Positions 13,639 through 25,130 of a stretch of 64,000 nucleotides of DNA are shown piece by piece. The notes below the pieces were generated by a model. That model was not told the DNA's origin. It worked only from the letters and a program-made list of their open reading frames with translations, and did no database searches. The translations under genes were made by a program, and so were the position numbers. The DNA is taken from positions 1,835,772 through 1,899,771 of the forward strand of contig NW_023503372.1 in NCBI RefSeq assembly GCF_014529535.1, read 5' to 3'. Each line of letters starts with the position of its first letter. Positions within the stretch are counted from its first letter, which is position 1. Origin of the DNA: Bradysia coprophila (Eukaryota; Arthropoda; Insecta; Diptera; Sciaridae).

Positions 13639-15307
13639 TTTCAAAATATTAAATCCTTGAAATTGATGACATTCTTGAACTGTCCCGAAATTCTCAAAAA
13701 AAAAAATCCTGAAAATAGGCCCTGATCATCACAGGGCATCAATTTCTTTACAGCTTTTCGAAATTCCTTCCAACATTTTTCATTTTTACTTCGGCATCAA
13801 AAACTATACTTCTAGGTCGGGCGAATCTAGCCTCAATTCGTACTGGACACTTTTCGTTCCTCGAACGCTTGGTACCCATTGATTCTTCTCTAGTAAGTAG
13901 AAGTTGTAGTAAGTATTCTTTGCCGTCATTCTTTTTCGACTACACTCGAATGGAAACTACCATTGAGGCTACATATCTGAATTGGTTTAGGTTAAAAATT
14001 AATTATTTTTTTGAGGGACATATTATGTCCACCGCATGTGGTTATATGCATTTATACGACATAAATGTGATTAATGTTGTGTGATCCGACTTATCGACTT
14101 CATGTCGCTCCTGAAACGTCCTCTAAATAACGTGAAAAATTTTGTTCGAAAGACGCAAACTTTATAACGAACGAAAAAGTTGATTGAAATTAGTTCTTGA
14201 AACGGATAGAGGTACCAAACCGATTGTTATTCAAAAGACTAAAGTTTTTGATTTAAAATTTTGTAAATTTTACGTGTAAAATAAATTAAAATTTTTGTAA
14301 TTGTTACTACTTAGAGCAAGATAAGATAGATAGAGACGTATTTTCGACCGTAACGAAAATTAAAAATTTTCTCTGGAAAATTCGAAATTTTCAGTGTTAT
14401 GAGATCACCGTTTATTTCGTCGTACACGTACTATAATTTGATAGAAATGATCGTTTTTAGTTAGGCATAACAAAATCAATTTTTTACATCCATAAGAAAA
14501 TCACAAATCGTATTTTAGCCTGTAAGGTCAGCATATAAATGAAATTTTTATAAATTTAGTATTTTTTGTAACAAATAAAGACGGAGCTTACATACAAAAC
14601 GAGATTCATTTTTGGGCTATTTATGAATTGGTTCCGAATCTACAGAATTTAATGACGACATCAAATCGATTTTGTTGTAGTCTCGCTTACCTTTTCTATA
14701 TACCTCTTCTCAATTGGACAGAGAGTGGATATGACGGTAGGATTCTTGAACGGAATTTCCAATAGAACTTTTTGGAATAAAATGTCTATTCCCCGTAATT
14801 CACGTCCGACTCCGACTTCACTATACCTTGCGAGTTTAATCACTATGCATCCTAGATTACATTCGGCCGCCCTGGTAAGTGGTAAAGCACAATCATACAA
14901 GGAGCTGACACTCAATTGGCGTACAGTCCGACTGACTACGACATTTATACTCTAAACATTTAAAAGATCTCCTGAGAGATTCACTGAAGCCTTATAATTC
15001 ATCCAATTAATTCCAGCTGGGTTCGGGTCGGCTCGACTTTAAAAAATCCCCTCTCAAGTCGTGAGTTTATATCTATTGTAGTGGAAAAACGATGAAATCT
15101 TTTACTTCGTTCGTTAATCTCTGGATTCATCTTTTTAACGAATAGTCTCAACGAGCCGTACCATACCTATTGGAAAATAGGCAAAATTTCGATATACTTT
15201 TGGTGTCAGCCCTGGTGTATAGATAGTGTAGTCTTTCTAGTCAATTTCAGTGACTTGATAGAAATCATTTTTCCGATGTATTAGAGGAGTTTCAATAAAA
15301 AAAATAT

Positions 15308-15313
15308 TTTATT
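15308..15313 (-). terminator. Candidate poly(A) signal
   Basis: AATAAA on the minus strand about 30 bases after the stop codon of the seven-exon gene ending at 15,340. Confidence 0.5.
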
Positions 15314-15339
15314 TCTCATTTTTTCCAAAAAAAATATTC

Positions 15340-18164
15340 CTATTGTGGTAGCCCGTCCACATGTCTGTAACACCATTCGCAGAAGCCCCAACCGCGAACT
15401 CCATTCACGGTGCAAGTAGTGTATTGTTCTACCAATCTTGCCTCAGCTTCAGTTCCCATGTAAAATTCAACTTTTTCATATCCAAGCGCTTGAACTACGT
15501 AACGTTCGCCACCTACACGGAAAAATTGATCGAATTACAATGAGTTCTTAAAAGAGATTGTCGCCAAATTAATGTTAAAGTTAATGAAGTAATAGATTTT
15601 GCATCAATATGACTTGAAAAAATTTAATTCAAAAGAAATATAATAGAATCGATATCCTAGTGCTTGTCGCCTGTGAAAGGTTCATGATTGGAAATAGATA
15701 AGAAAATAAGTTTGAGCACGACATAGTAAATATGTACAGATAATATACACATACGGGAGTGTCTTTACCATGTCTTGTATTTACTATGTCGTGGCTTGAG
15801 ATAAATTTAGTTCAAACTATTGGACTACATTATCGTTTGTGAGATGGAAATGACACAAATGATTAATTATCGCTTCGATTTACCTGCCCAAAATGTAAAA
15901 CCATAATCTGTTGGAGGTTTTTCCTCTTCTCCGTGTTGATAAAGCTTGAAGTCACAATCGGTAATGGCATGATTCACACCAAGTTTAGCTTTCGTGATGA
16001 ATCCCATTACAAAACTGTAAAAAATCAACTCAAATGATTGTTAAACGAGCGCAACGAATCGGCAGATTCAAACCTCGAGAACAAAACTGGAGTGCAAATG
16101 GCTCCAACGGTCAATCGGTCACCATTCTCCAACGTTAAGAAATGTATCGCATATCGATGAAAATTCTTCCAATCCCTCAAATCAGCAACGGTATGGTCTC
16201 TTAATGAATTTGTGAATATCGTATAGTCTTTGCCGTCAATTGTAGCTGTTCCTCTTACGTCACCATGTTGCTCGTAGTGGGTTTGATGGAAACTTAAGAC
16301 ATAAATTTTAATTTTAATATTAATTGATTATCTAGACCAATACAAATCCACTTACCGTTCAAGATTTTTAAAATATTCTTTACTCCATGGTTCCTGAATA
16401 ATAGAAAGGGCAGTGGTGAATAGGTCGCTTAAATTTCACTTAGAAAGCTTAAAAATTGTGCGAGCTTTCATTGTCATGATCTAAATATTTCAAACAGCGC
16501 CGCACCAAGAACGAGTTTTTAGTAGAAGGAACCGAATTTCTGTCTAGCTACCTCCACTCATACAATTATTCTTCTATTAATAGTATTTATACGGCCTCAC
16601 CACTAAGAAGCGCGAGCGTGTGACAATGATGCTATAAAGACGTATAAACCGTGTGTTTGTATGTATAAGTGCACCAGCTGGTGAAACACCTAAAGCAATC
16701 TGTGACATCAATACCCTCTCTCTAGCAACCAAACTACTTTTATTAAGGTGGTGAAAGAATCAAGTAGCCTTTGGAATTTTCATGTACATTACATCGCAGT
16801 CAGTCAAAATGTGGACTAGTGTTTGTAGAATACAAAGAAATAAGTTGTGAATTTGACACAGAGAGCTGAGAGTTTGTTTGCTAGAGGGAGTATTGGTGAC
16901 ACAAATTTGATTGACATTGCCTGTCTGCATTCTCAAATACACAAGTTGTCGTCACATTACTACAATAGATGGATGTGGTAGACTGGTAGACATACTAATA
17001 TGAACAAATTTAGGGGTGATGTATAAAATAGCAATTTTCCTAGCCAGTGCAGTAATGGAAATTTTGCGCAAAAGATGTGAAAATTTCGGTTAAAAGAACA
17101 AGATTCTGTGAAGTGGGATTCTCGTTTTTTTTAAAGAGAAACTTTGCCAACTTACGAATCCACTTTCATCGTGCAATTCTAAACAGCTGTTATCGACAAC
17201 GACATTAAAAAGAAGTGATGAGCATTGGCTAATGTTGTGTCATATGTCGTAAACGATAGGAAAAACTCATGACGTAAAACATGAGTTAAAAATTGATCAA
17301 TAGTTAAACCAAATGAAGTAACAGAACAAACCGTAAATAATTGTGTTATTCCGGCTGTTGAAATCGCATAATTTCGAAGCTCTCTAGTGTAATGTCCCAT
17401 CGAATACATACCATTGCCATAGCTTTTGCTATAGGCTTCGGATGCATATCAGTATCGAAATTGTAATGCGGCAGATTTGTTGTCCAAATTGCATCAATTT
17501 TCACATCAAACGTTTGAGATTGATCCTTTTCGAGTCTATTGATTGAAAATTATTTCGTTAATGAAGTCCTTATTCCTCCTTTCTTTTCATCATATTGATA
17601 AATTTACTTCAATTTCCCGTTGTATGACAACTTCCATGTTCTCATTGGTATAATCGGTGTCAGTTTGATCCCTTCAACAGCATAATTATGGTCATCTTTA
17701 TACTCAGAGTCGGTTTGAATTAACGTCGAATCCGGCCACTTAGGTGAGACCAGAATTTGATCGCTGAACTCTGGGATTCGAAGAATGACAAAGGCATTCA
17801 CTCGATTGTTCTTGCGCTGGGCAGTAGCCAGAGCTAAAATACAATTATCGTCAGAGACACCATGAAAGTAGACTGCATCAGCTGCCTAAATAGAAAATTA
17901 TTGGGAGTTGTCGTAAGAACTCATTCTCATAATTAAGAAAAACCAGACCATTGGATTCTCCGACAATTGATGCCTTTTTTCCAGCTCTTCAATATCAGCA
18001 GTTTTACGTCTTCGTAGCGTCAATAAGAGGTACATAGCACAAAATTTCAAGTAGAAATACTTGGAACTATCCCGGTAAATTCCGTAAATCGGTTCCAGGG
18101 TCCGCACATTTTTAGCGTATAAGAACAGAACAACCAGAATCGCGAACACAAATTGAAAATACAT
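15340..18164 (-). CDS. Membrane-anchored protein of unknown function, seven exons
   Basis: Seven exons splice in one frame on the minus strand: 18164-17949, 17885-17608, 17535-17412, 16393-16356, 16292-16074, 16014-15884, 15512-15340, giving 392 residues. The N-terminus is one hydrophobic helix (MYFQFVFAILVVLFLY), a signal peptide or anchor. The body contains a GIKLTPIIPMRTWKLSYNG stretch, a WKNFHRYAIHFLTLENGDRL stretch and a C-terminal VNGVRGWGFCEWCYRH motif. This order recalls the N-terminal part of arthropod PEP-synthase-like proteins and the hydroxyneurosporene-synthase-like (DUF7064/7065) group; that is from memory and needs a profile search. The first donor (ATG|GTCTGG) is weak but the only one that keeps the frame. 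The long intron 16394-17411 carries a MITE. Confidence 0.72.
16710..16893. mobile_element. MITE (AATACCCTCTCT family), copy 1
   Basis: 184-bp element with inverted ends: AATACCCTCTCTCTAGCAAC at the left and the reverse complement (GCTAGAGGGAGTATTG) at the right. Flanks are GTGACATC and GTGACACA, a near-perfect 8-bp duplication. A second copy with a perfect duplication lies at 59960-60130. It sits inside an intron of the minus-strand gene. Confidence 0.75.
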
Positions 18165-18165
18165 T

Positions 18166-19452
18166 CCGATTATGTCACTCTGTTAGATGTGTTGGATACC
18201 GAAAGAATGAATTCGTTAAAAAATTACGAGAGCCAAGAAAAAAATTGTCAACTTTAAAGTCCAATGATAAGATAACGCGGTGTGGACATCGATTTTTTGT
18301 AATCGAAAATCTATCAGGTGTTTGGAAATTTGATTGCATTTTCTTCAATAGTTATCTTATCGATTCATATTAAGATTTCGAGTGCGTATCATCCAACCAG
18401 ATGGATATTCTTGGAAGCAATTCTTTTGTAAAAAGCCTCCTGAGGCTAAAAGGCTGCCAGCTGCCTACGCTTCTTTCAAGTCATCAGAACCTTTTTAAAT
18501 ATTTTTTTTGATGTAGCTTAGCAGCTTCACTGATGTACAAATACAACTCCTTTAACTTTAAATTTTAAAGTTATTAGAACCATCCACGGAATGAGCAGTG
18601 TTTCCGTAAAGCTCAGAAACGGTCAACAGAGGCCAAACAATTGTGTGACCTGAAATCCTGAAATTCAGGTAAGGTCAGGTTTTTGCTTTGCAAAAATTTC
18701 AGTTCAACCTGGAATACCTGACAGATCCGACTTGAGATCAAAAATTAGGTTTCAGGTCAAAATTCATTTAATTAGATTTCAGGTAAATCGGGGTAACATT
18801 CAGGTTGACCTAGAGTTCCATAGAGTTCCCGACGTTTATTTGGTGTGCGTGACCGAAGTGTTGGCAAAGTCCAAACCATGAATTTTTTACGAGAATTAGT
18901 TCCACAAGCGTTCGAAATTTTCAGAATTTTAGAAAGGATGATTGACGGTACTTTGAATTCAAACGTGATGAACGAAAGAACCAGCGACTGAACTGTGTTT
19001 TCTTTTGGTTTTAATTTGAAATACCAAAGCCGATAATCAGATTCCGTTTAGCGTTTCAAAAATGCTCAACGAGCCAAATCAACATGATCGCAATTCGCAA
19101 TAAAACGTGTAACGAGTGAGAAGAACAACTTTTTTTTGGATTGGTTGATTCTTTTGATCATCATACTCATCCGTATTTCCTCTCAATTACTTTCAAATAT
19201 AAATTTCTCTTACTTCCGGTCAATTCCTTGTATTATTTCCTTTAATTACCATTATTTACCGGATGCGCCGGCAATTCCTTTAAGGGCGTGTAGTCAATTA
19301 GGAACATTTTTGTTCCCCACATATTTCGGTATTTTCTGGTGTAAGACCCTGACTTTCAGTCAATGAAATTGGGTGGTGTCAATCGGTCAATCTGTCAGTA
19401 AAGGCGGAAAAATGTTGAGAAGAGTCAGATCAGTGCAATAATACGACAGAAA
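18166..19452. other. Intergenic region upstream of the BTB gene
   Basis: Mostly degenerate repeats. About 18,650-18,830 has many AGGTCAGGT-like words; about 19,230-19,300 resembles the AATTCC-rich repeat near 53,100-53,280 in reverse; 19,346-19,371 resembles the terminus of the Foldback-like element at 61,130. No clear TATA box for the BTB gene. Confidence 0.4.
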
Positions 19453-20814
19453 ATGAAGCGTTTTGAGAATGTGCGACCGTGTGTCTCGTTTGCTAGTGGC
19501 AGATCAGAAGTAATAAAACGTTCCAGCTACTATGACGAATGGTACTACACAAGTCGTGAAATGTGTTTGAAGAAGAAGCGAGATGAGTGGACTACATCAA
19601 TGAAGGTGTCGGCTTTTGATGAAAACAATTCATTCCTTTTCACATTAAAATCAGATGACAGTCGTACGAATGGGCTCGATGAAAAATTGGATGAGCCAAG
19701 TGGAGCAGGTGATGACACTACAATGAGTTTGATCGCTGGTAGGGAAATATATGCGCTAATCAGTGGTTACATTGCATTTTGGGATGTGAAAGTGTCGTGG
19801 AAAGTGTCGAACGACAAGCCCTACCAATTTTGCCTCGTTAAACTCAAGCTCTGTTCGGATGACAACAAGAGCACACTGACAGGATATTTACATTTGGATC
19901 AATTTCGCAAATACGCAGATTGCGGCTGCTTCATACAACAACCATTCGAATGCATGGGCGATCCGCAATGCAATCTTTACGATAAAGAGTCTGAACGTCA
20001 TGACATGACAGTGACGGTAAAATATGCAGAATTTTGTTCAGTAAAAGAAATCCAAAAATTGAAGAGACAACAGATAAATGAAGTGGATCAAATCCGTGTT
20101 GAGGTTGAAATAGTACTTGGACGGAGAAACTACGAAAGTTCTTGGATGAATCACTCGTTTGCTGACGACAGACAGAAAAAATGGTCAATGATGAGGACAG
20201 ACTTTGTTCTCGGCTCTAGACGGCAAGACATGCTGAGGGATAAAACAAAAAAGGCGATCGTGCTTTTCAAATTAAAGTCAGGTGAAACGGTTCCAGTTCA
20301 TGAGGAGGTATTGCGAGAAGGAAGAAGTGATATGCTAAACAGTATGATCGAGTCTGATATGATGGAAGCAAGAACTCGGGAAATACCAGTTACAGATGAA
20401 TCGTTCACACTTCCGATCTTTCAAGACTTTGTGAATGGCTTGTATGGTGACTGGACAAATAGAGAAATGGAGATAAATTGCGACAATTTTGACCTTCTGT
20501 TTTCTCGCTTGAAAATTTGTCATTACTACTCAGCTCATCAACTCTTGGATCTAACTATTGGCACAATCGTAGGAAATCCACACCCAGTTTTTACCACCTC
20601 ATCGGCGTTAGAAATGTACAAGTTAGGTTGTGTTTACAACATTAAATGTTTGAAGAGTCGTTGTATGCATTGGATGCAATTTAATGATGACCTTTCATAT
20701 ATCAAGTTCAAGGAATTGGCGAGAGAAGTCGACGAATTAATGAATACACTACGCGATCCGGCGGATCGAAATCCATTATTGGCGTACGTTAAAAATAAAA
20801 GTTCTTTGTATTGA
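19453..20814 (+). CDS. Divergent BTB-domain protein, intronless
   Basis: One open frame of 453 residues. The C-terminal part (about 268-412) has the BTB/POZ pattern seen in SPOP-like MATH-BTB proteins: VLFKLKSGETVPVHEEVL, then a submit-and-replace stretch (DMLNSMIESDMMEA), then an FVNGLYGDW strand-helix. The N-terminal half (about 40-250) may be a divergent MATH fold but I cannot assign it. Such proteins usually act as substrate adaptors of Cullin-3 ubiquitin ligases; for this one that is inference. Absence of introns suggests a retrogene or a lineage-specific expansion. A candidate poly(A) signal AATAAA follows at 20847-20852. Confidence 0.75.
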   Translation: MKRFENVRPCVSFASGRSEVIKRSSYYDEWYYTSREMCLKKKRDEWTTSMKVSAFDENNSFLFTLKSDDSRTNGLDEKLDEPSGAGDDTTMSLIAGREIYALISGYIAFWDVKVSWKVSNDKPYQFCLVKLKLCSDDNKSTLTGYLHLDQFRKYADCGCFIQQPFECMGDPQCNLYDKESERHDMTVTVKYAEFCSVKEIQKLKRQQINEVDQIRVEVEIVLGRRNYESSWMNHSFADDRQKKWSMMRTDFVLGSRRQDMLRDKTKKAIVLFKLKSGETVPVHEEVLREGRSDMLNSMIESDMMEARTREIPVTDESFTLPIFQDFVNGLYGDWTNREMEINCDNFDLLFSRLKICHYYSAHQLLDLTIGTIVGNPHPVFTTSSALEMYKLGCVYNIKCLKSRCMHWMQFNDDLSYIKFKELAREVDELMNTLRDPADRNPLLAYVKNKSSLY

Positions 20815-21160
20815 AAGCGAAATTTCTTTTTGAAAATAATTAAGATAATAAATGCTGAAGAGTGTATGTTGAAACGGTGTCGGTGTTTTTGTTCATAAGT
20901 AATATGAGTTAATGGTTAAAAAAATCAAAAATCTAGGGAAGGAAACGATTATTTGTGGGCCTCTAAATTTTTGATTTTTTAACCATCGCAATGGTATAGC
21001 AGCAGATGTTATTCAAAGTCAACAAAAAAGTTACTTCGGACTATTAAGAGTCAGTCAAACTGATGTAAACTAACTAGAGTGGCAACTTTAACGTATTCGT
21101 TCACAACGATTCAAAGATGCGTCCCGAAGAAAACCGCACAAACACGTCGAATTGGAAGCA

Positions 21161-22532
21161 GACAGTAAGGGCGAAGCATTTGGCTATGTTCATAGATGAC
21201 GAATCCGCAATTAAAAAAATGTCCGTCCGTCCGTCCGTCCGTCTGTGACCCCTCTAGCTTGAGTAAATCACAACCTTTTTTCAAAATTCTTTTTTTCCCC
21301 GATTGGTATCGACAAAATAAGGTCAAGTTCGAAAATGGGCATGGTAGGGTCGGCCCTTCCAGAGCTAGGGCCCTATAGGTGTTTTTCAGTCTTTCGACGA
21401 TATCTACCGAAATACGCACGCAGTAGCTGCTTGTGATATATCAAATGAAAGGTATTGACGAGTAGAACAAAGTTGCTGAACATTGTTTTTGGGTAAGATG
21501 CAACGTGGGCTTGTTGGGAGGGCTCAAAGGTCGTTACTCGGCCCTAAGTGTTTTTTGCACATAAATCGAGTAAATCTCATCCGATTTTGCTAGATTTAGT
21601 TTTTTATGGAAGGTAATTGAATACCGCAAAGAACGTGAACGCGAAAAAAGTTTCAAATTTGGGCCCTTGGACTAAGGCCGCTACTCGGCCCTAGGTGTTT
21701 TTTGCACATAAATCGAGTAAATCTTATCCGATTTTGCTAGTTTTTGTTTCATTTGAGAGATAATTGAATGCCGAATAGAATGATGGCAAAAAAAGTTTCA
21801 TATTTGGGCCCTTGGACTAAGGCCGCTACTCGGCCCTAAGTGTTTCTTGCAAATAAATCGAGTAAATCTCATCCGATTTTGCTAGTTTTTGTTTCATTTG
21901 AGAGATAATTGAATGCCGAATAGAATGATGGCGAAAAAAGTTTCAAATTTGGGCCCTTGGACTATGGCCGCTACTCGGCCTTAAGTGGTTTTTGCACATA
22001 AATCGAGTATATCTCATCCGATTTTGCCAGATTTAGTTTTTTTTTGAAGGTATTTGAATACGAAGAGAACGTGGTGAAAAAAGTTTCAAATTTTGGCCCT
22101 TCGACTAAGGCCGCTTTGTGGCCTTATGTGGTTTTTGCTCATAAATCGAGAATATTTCATCAAACTTTGCTTTGTTTCGTTTGACAGATAATTCAATACC
22201 GAAAGAAAATTGATAAAAAAGTTGCAAATTCGGATTCCTAAAATTACATCGTAAACTTTTGTTTTATACTTGAGAAGTACTTCGTACGGGCTTTTGTAAT
22301 TGCGCTAAGCGCAATTTTAAAGATGAACACTTACAGTTAATTTGCAAAAATAGGCAATAATGTCAAGTACGCAATAAGGTTACGGAAGCACTTTGATAAC
22401 GGACGAATAAGGGTTACGGGCTTATTAGGGCTACGGTCGTATAATGGTTTCGGGCAAAATAGGTTTACGGGTAGTACGGGGCTCAGTCGCAGCAAACGCT
22501 CCGACTGTTCTGATGCCTTGTTTTTTGTTCAC
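21161..22532. mobile_element. Satellite-bearing dispersed element, copy 1
   Basis: Begins with GTAAGGGCGAAGCATTTGGC and a GTCC microsatellite (about 21,221-21,243), continues with about five tandem units of roughly 150 bases (each with CTCGGCCCTAAGTG and AAATCGAGTAAATCTCATCC), and ends near AGTCGCAGCAAACGCTCCGACT, which can form a short hairpin. A shorter copy lies at 34692-35578 and a 5' fragment at about 27,010-27,095. No protein is encoded. Helitron-like (DINE) elements have a comparable layout, but I cannot show the terminal motifs. Confidence 0.65.
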
Positions 22533-22722
22533 TTTACTCGGGAGGTGTTGATTTATCAATTTGATAGAATCATAGTCACCGGTAATTGGAATCTAATCTA
22601 GTGATCGAAGTAAAGAGAAATCATTCTAAATTAAATTATCTTTCGGAATAGACGTGTTTGTCTCTAAATTATTCTTTTGTGAGTCTTCGGAAACTTCGCT
22701 GGTCCTTGAAAGTCAACAGGAG

Positions 22723-22925
22723 CACGGTGCAGTTGAACAAATTTTTTTCGAAAAGTTCGTAAACATGGGGTTTTCTTGTTAAAAATGATTGGGGTGATCC
22801 TAACGATTATTTTTCTCCTAAATTTAAAATGTTTTGCCCGATCGTTAGGATCACCCCAATCATTTTTAACAAGAAAACCCCATGTTTACGAACTTTTCGA
22901 AAAAAAGTTTTTCAACCGCACCGTG
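22723..22925. mobile_element. Near-perfect fold-back element, 66-bp exact stem
   Basis: Positions 22742-22807 are an exact reverse complement of 22841-22906, with a 33-base loop. Similarity extends outward about 19 bases with a few mismatches (CACGGTGC at the left, GCACCGTG at the right). No protein motif. Either a young MITE or a source of long hairpin RNA. Confidence 0.75.
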
Positions 22926-23030
22926 GGAGGTTATGTACCTTTTACATGCTACATGCGTCGAAAACCGTACTTTTCATGTTTTAAGCACTTCTTTCGACGC
23001 CCTCAGCATGTAAAATCCATTACAAAACTC

Positions 23031-23145
23031 GGGATAAAAATGAAAAGTCTCGTTTTCGTGTGTTTATTGACCTCGGCCTCGCCTCGGATCAACAAAATTC
23101 ACACGAAAACTCTACTTTTCATCTTTTTATCCCTAGTCATGTAAA
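23031..23145. repeat. Fold-back repeat with CCTCGGCCTCGCCTCGG centre
   Basis: Imperfect palindrome: GGGATAAAAATGAAAAGTCT at the left mirrors ACTTTTCATCTTTTTATCCC at the right around a G/C-rich centre. The right half recurs at about 24,606-24,690, so this is a dispersed family. Confidence 0.55.
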
Positions 23146-23154
23146 ATACTATTC

Positions 23155-23275
23155 CCTCACTCGCTCGTAAAGTAAAGCGCCGTACCATACACGTGAAATA
23201 ATTTGATATCTCGTATCAAAATGAGTAATAGTACCTAGGGCAAAAGCCGTCAGATTCTTTTACTCATCTGAAGAC
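23155..23275. repeat. ATACGAGATATCAAATTATT repeat, partial copy
   Basis: Shares CGTGAAATAATTTGATATCTC and the CTCGTAAAGTAAA end with the palindrome at 26450-26640, in the opposite orientation. Less complete than that copy. Confidence 0.5.
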
Positions 23276-23604
23276 ATTAAATTCCTTCGCTGGTATAGTA
23301 ATGTACTAATAATACTACTTGCCTCATGCGAAAGTTAACAATTACATAGCAATTTGCACCTGTCCATGTGGACTATTTTTTGTTTCCTTTATGGAAAACC
23401 ACCTTTGCATGGGGCAGGTAGTGAACTCGGATTCATTGGGTGCTGCTACGTACTTCATTACTTCGAAAACAACTCTAGGATACTTGCAAACTCACTGGTC
23501 TTCGGCTCAGAAATATAAACTCTACACTTTTAGAAAAGACAGTTACCGAAGCAAGCTCGTTGCTCAAAGACACACTACTGACTTTACTTTGTCACTACAA
23601 ATAC

Positions 23605-23790
23605 CAAGGCTGTATACTTTGGGGAGGTTACACAGATGCAGATACGCGGGTTACACACCACGTTTCGTACAAAAAATTCACCACGCCATACAAATTCAAT
23701 TTTGGTGAATTTGTTTGTATGGAAAAGGTGTGTTCCCGCGTATCTAATAAAATGGCGATCTGCGTGACCTCCCCAAAGTATACAGCCTTG
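23605..23790. mobile_element. hAT-like MITE with 8-bp target-site duplication
   Basis: 186 bp, terminal inverted repeats beginning CAAGGCTGTATACTTTGGGG and extending imperfectly for most of the element. Flanked by the direct repeat ACAAATAC on both sides (23597-23604 and 23791-23798). Eight-base duplications are the hAT signature. Non-coding; the open frames over it are artefacts of the palindrome. Confidence 0.85.
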
Positions 23791-24342
23791 ACAAATACCC
23801 CCAGCGCCCCAGCTGAAATGCCTAATTGAAGTAAAAGCAACAAAACCAAACAGAGAATTTGATTCTCTTCCCTCCCAGGGCTTGCGTGAAGCAACGTACA
23901 CAGAAAAGCGGACTGTTTCGACCTCGAGTCACAACAGCGGTCTGAGACTAGAGAGGGCCAGTCATCATCAGTCGTTTCCGTTGAGCTCTTCCGGAGACAG
24001 CAATAATCATTCAGTCGAACAAGCATCGAATGATTTACGTGGAAATAATTGCCATAATTTAATGGAAAATCTGAGATTAAATTAGAAAGCAACTTTAGAA
24101 GTAACCCCACCCCGTTGCAAGAAAACTTGATACTAATTGATACTAAATAAATTGACTTTTCCGAACAATCCAAATCTTTCAACTTACCCTGTATGTTTCT
24201 ATCTGCCTGGCTATCTATCGATGGTCGATCTTAGAAAAACCTTTCGGTCTGCCTTTTCCGAATCATACTTACCGATCTTCAACTGAACCAACAAACATAC
24301 ATGTGACATTTTCATCTTAATGTTTTAGTGATAACTTTGCAG

Positions 24343-24488
24343 CAGTGCATATTTTCACGAATTTTCTCAAATTTTCACGAATTTCTCAAATTTTCGTGAA
24401 TTTTCACAAAAAGTTTTTTGTGAAAATTTGAGAAAATCGAGAAAATTTGAGAAAATTCGTGAAAATATTTTCGCGAATATAGGCACTG
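24343..24488. mobile_element. hAT-like MITE (CAGTGC family), copy 1
   Basis: 146 bp, ends CAGTGC...GCACTG, built almost wholly of inverted AATTTTCACGAA/TTCGTGAAAATT words. Flanked by CTTTGCAG at both sides (24335-24342 and 24489-24496), a perfect 8-bp duplication. A second copy lies at 42516-42672. Confidence 0.85.
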
Positions 24489-24792
24489 CTTTGCAGTGAA
24501 AAGTAACCTACCGAATGAAAAACTTTTTTTTTTACAAAATATCCATGTATTACCGCATTGCATACAATAGTGTAGGGGAAAGTTTTACATTAGTAAGTTT
24601 TCGTGTTGTTGTTGACCTCGGCTTCGCCCCGGATCAACAAAATTCACACGAAAACTCTACTTTTCATCTTTTTATCCCTAGTCATGTAATAGTATTTTTC
24701 GTGCAATTGTTCGTGAAATGACGATTTTTTCAGCACCAGTTCTAACTTTTTCTAAGGAAAATTAGGACGTGTACTGAAAAAATCTATTTAAT

Positions 24793-24925
24793 GTCGTGGT
24801 ACGAGCAACGTTTTGTGCATCGGACAACTGAAATAGACAAAACATATCAATTTACTTGGAAATAAACACACTTCACATTCACCATATTAAATTTGATCAA
24901 TCGTATAGTCATAGAAAAACTTGAG
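24793..24925. repeat. Dispersed repeat, copy 1
   Basis: Closely matches 53685-53812 in the same orientation (shared CAACGTTTTGTGCATCGGAC and TTCACATTCACCATAT). Function and family unknown. Confidence 0.5.
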
Positions 24926-24933
24926 ATAAGAGT

Positions 24934-25062
24934 GTGTGTTTAAGCGCCAAGGTTTGAAAATCTTTATTTTGACAAGGGTAGAGTTTCCGAGCCGAAGGCG
25001 AGGTATGCAACAACCCGTGTCAAAATAACAGCTTTCAAACCGAGGTGCTTAAAACACACGCG
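24934..25062. repeat. Fold-back repeat with GAGCCGAAGGCGAG centre
   Basis: Left half (GTGTTTAAGCGCCAAGGTTTG, TATTTTGACAAGG) mirrors right half (CGTGTCAAAATA, CAAACCGAGGTGCTTAAAACAC). Centre resembles the G/C-rich centres at 23,070 and 43,035. Confidence 0.5.
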
Positions 25063-25130
25063 TGAGTTTGCGAGTTTCAAAATTGTTTCCTCATGTAATG
25101 AATCATGCCAGCAGCATGCACTGTAGTCTA

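Larger units (their letters stand above)
12343..15300. other. Intergenic AT-rich, repeat-like DNA without recognised genes
   Basis: No convincing coding sequence. Two zones (about 12,970-13,150 and 13,490-13,700) are dense in degenerate GAATTCTTGAA words and hold the HSE-like arrays listed separately. The segment about 14,770-15,000 has an inverted relative at about 51,420-51,650. Short open frames here lack domain signals or splice support. Confidence 0.55.

Noticed and set aside
23560-24182. Overlapping frames around 23.6-24.2 kb on both strands
   Set aside because: They cross a MITE with intact target duplications and mirror each other because of its palindrome.
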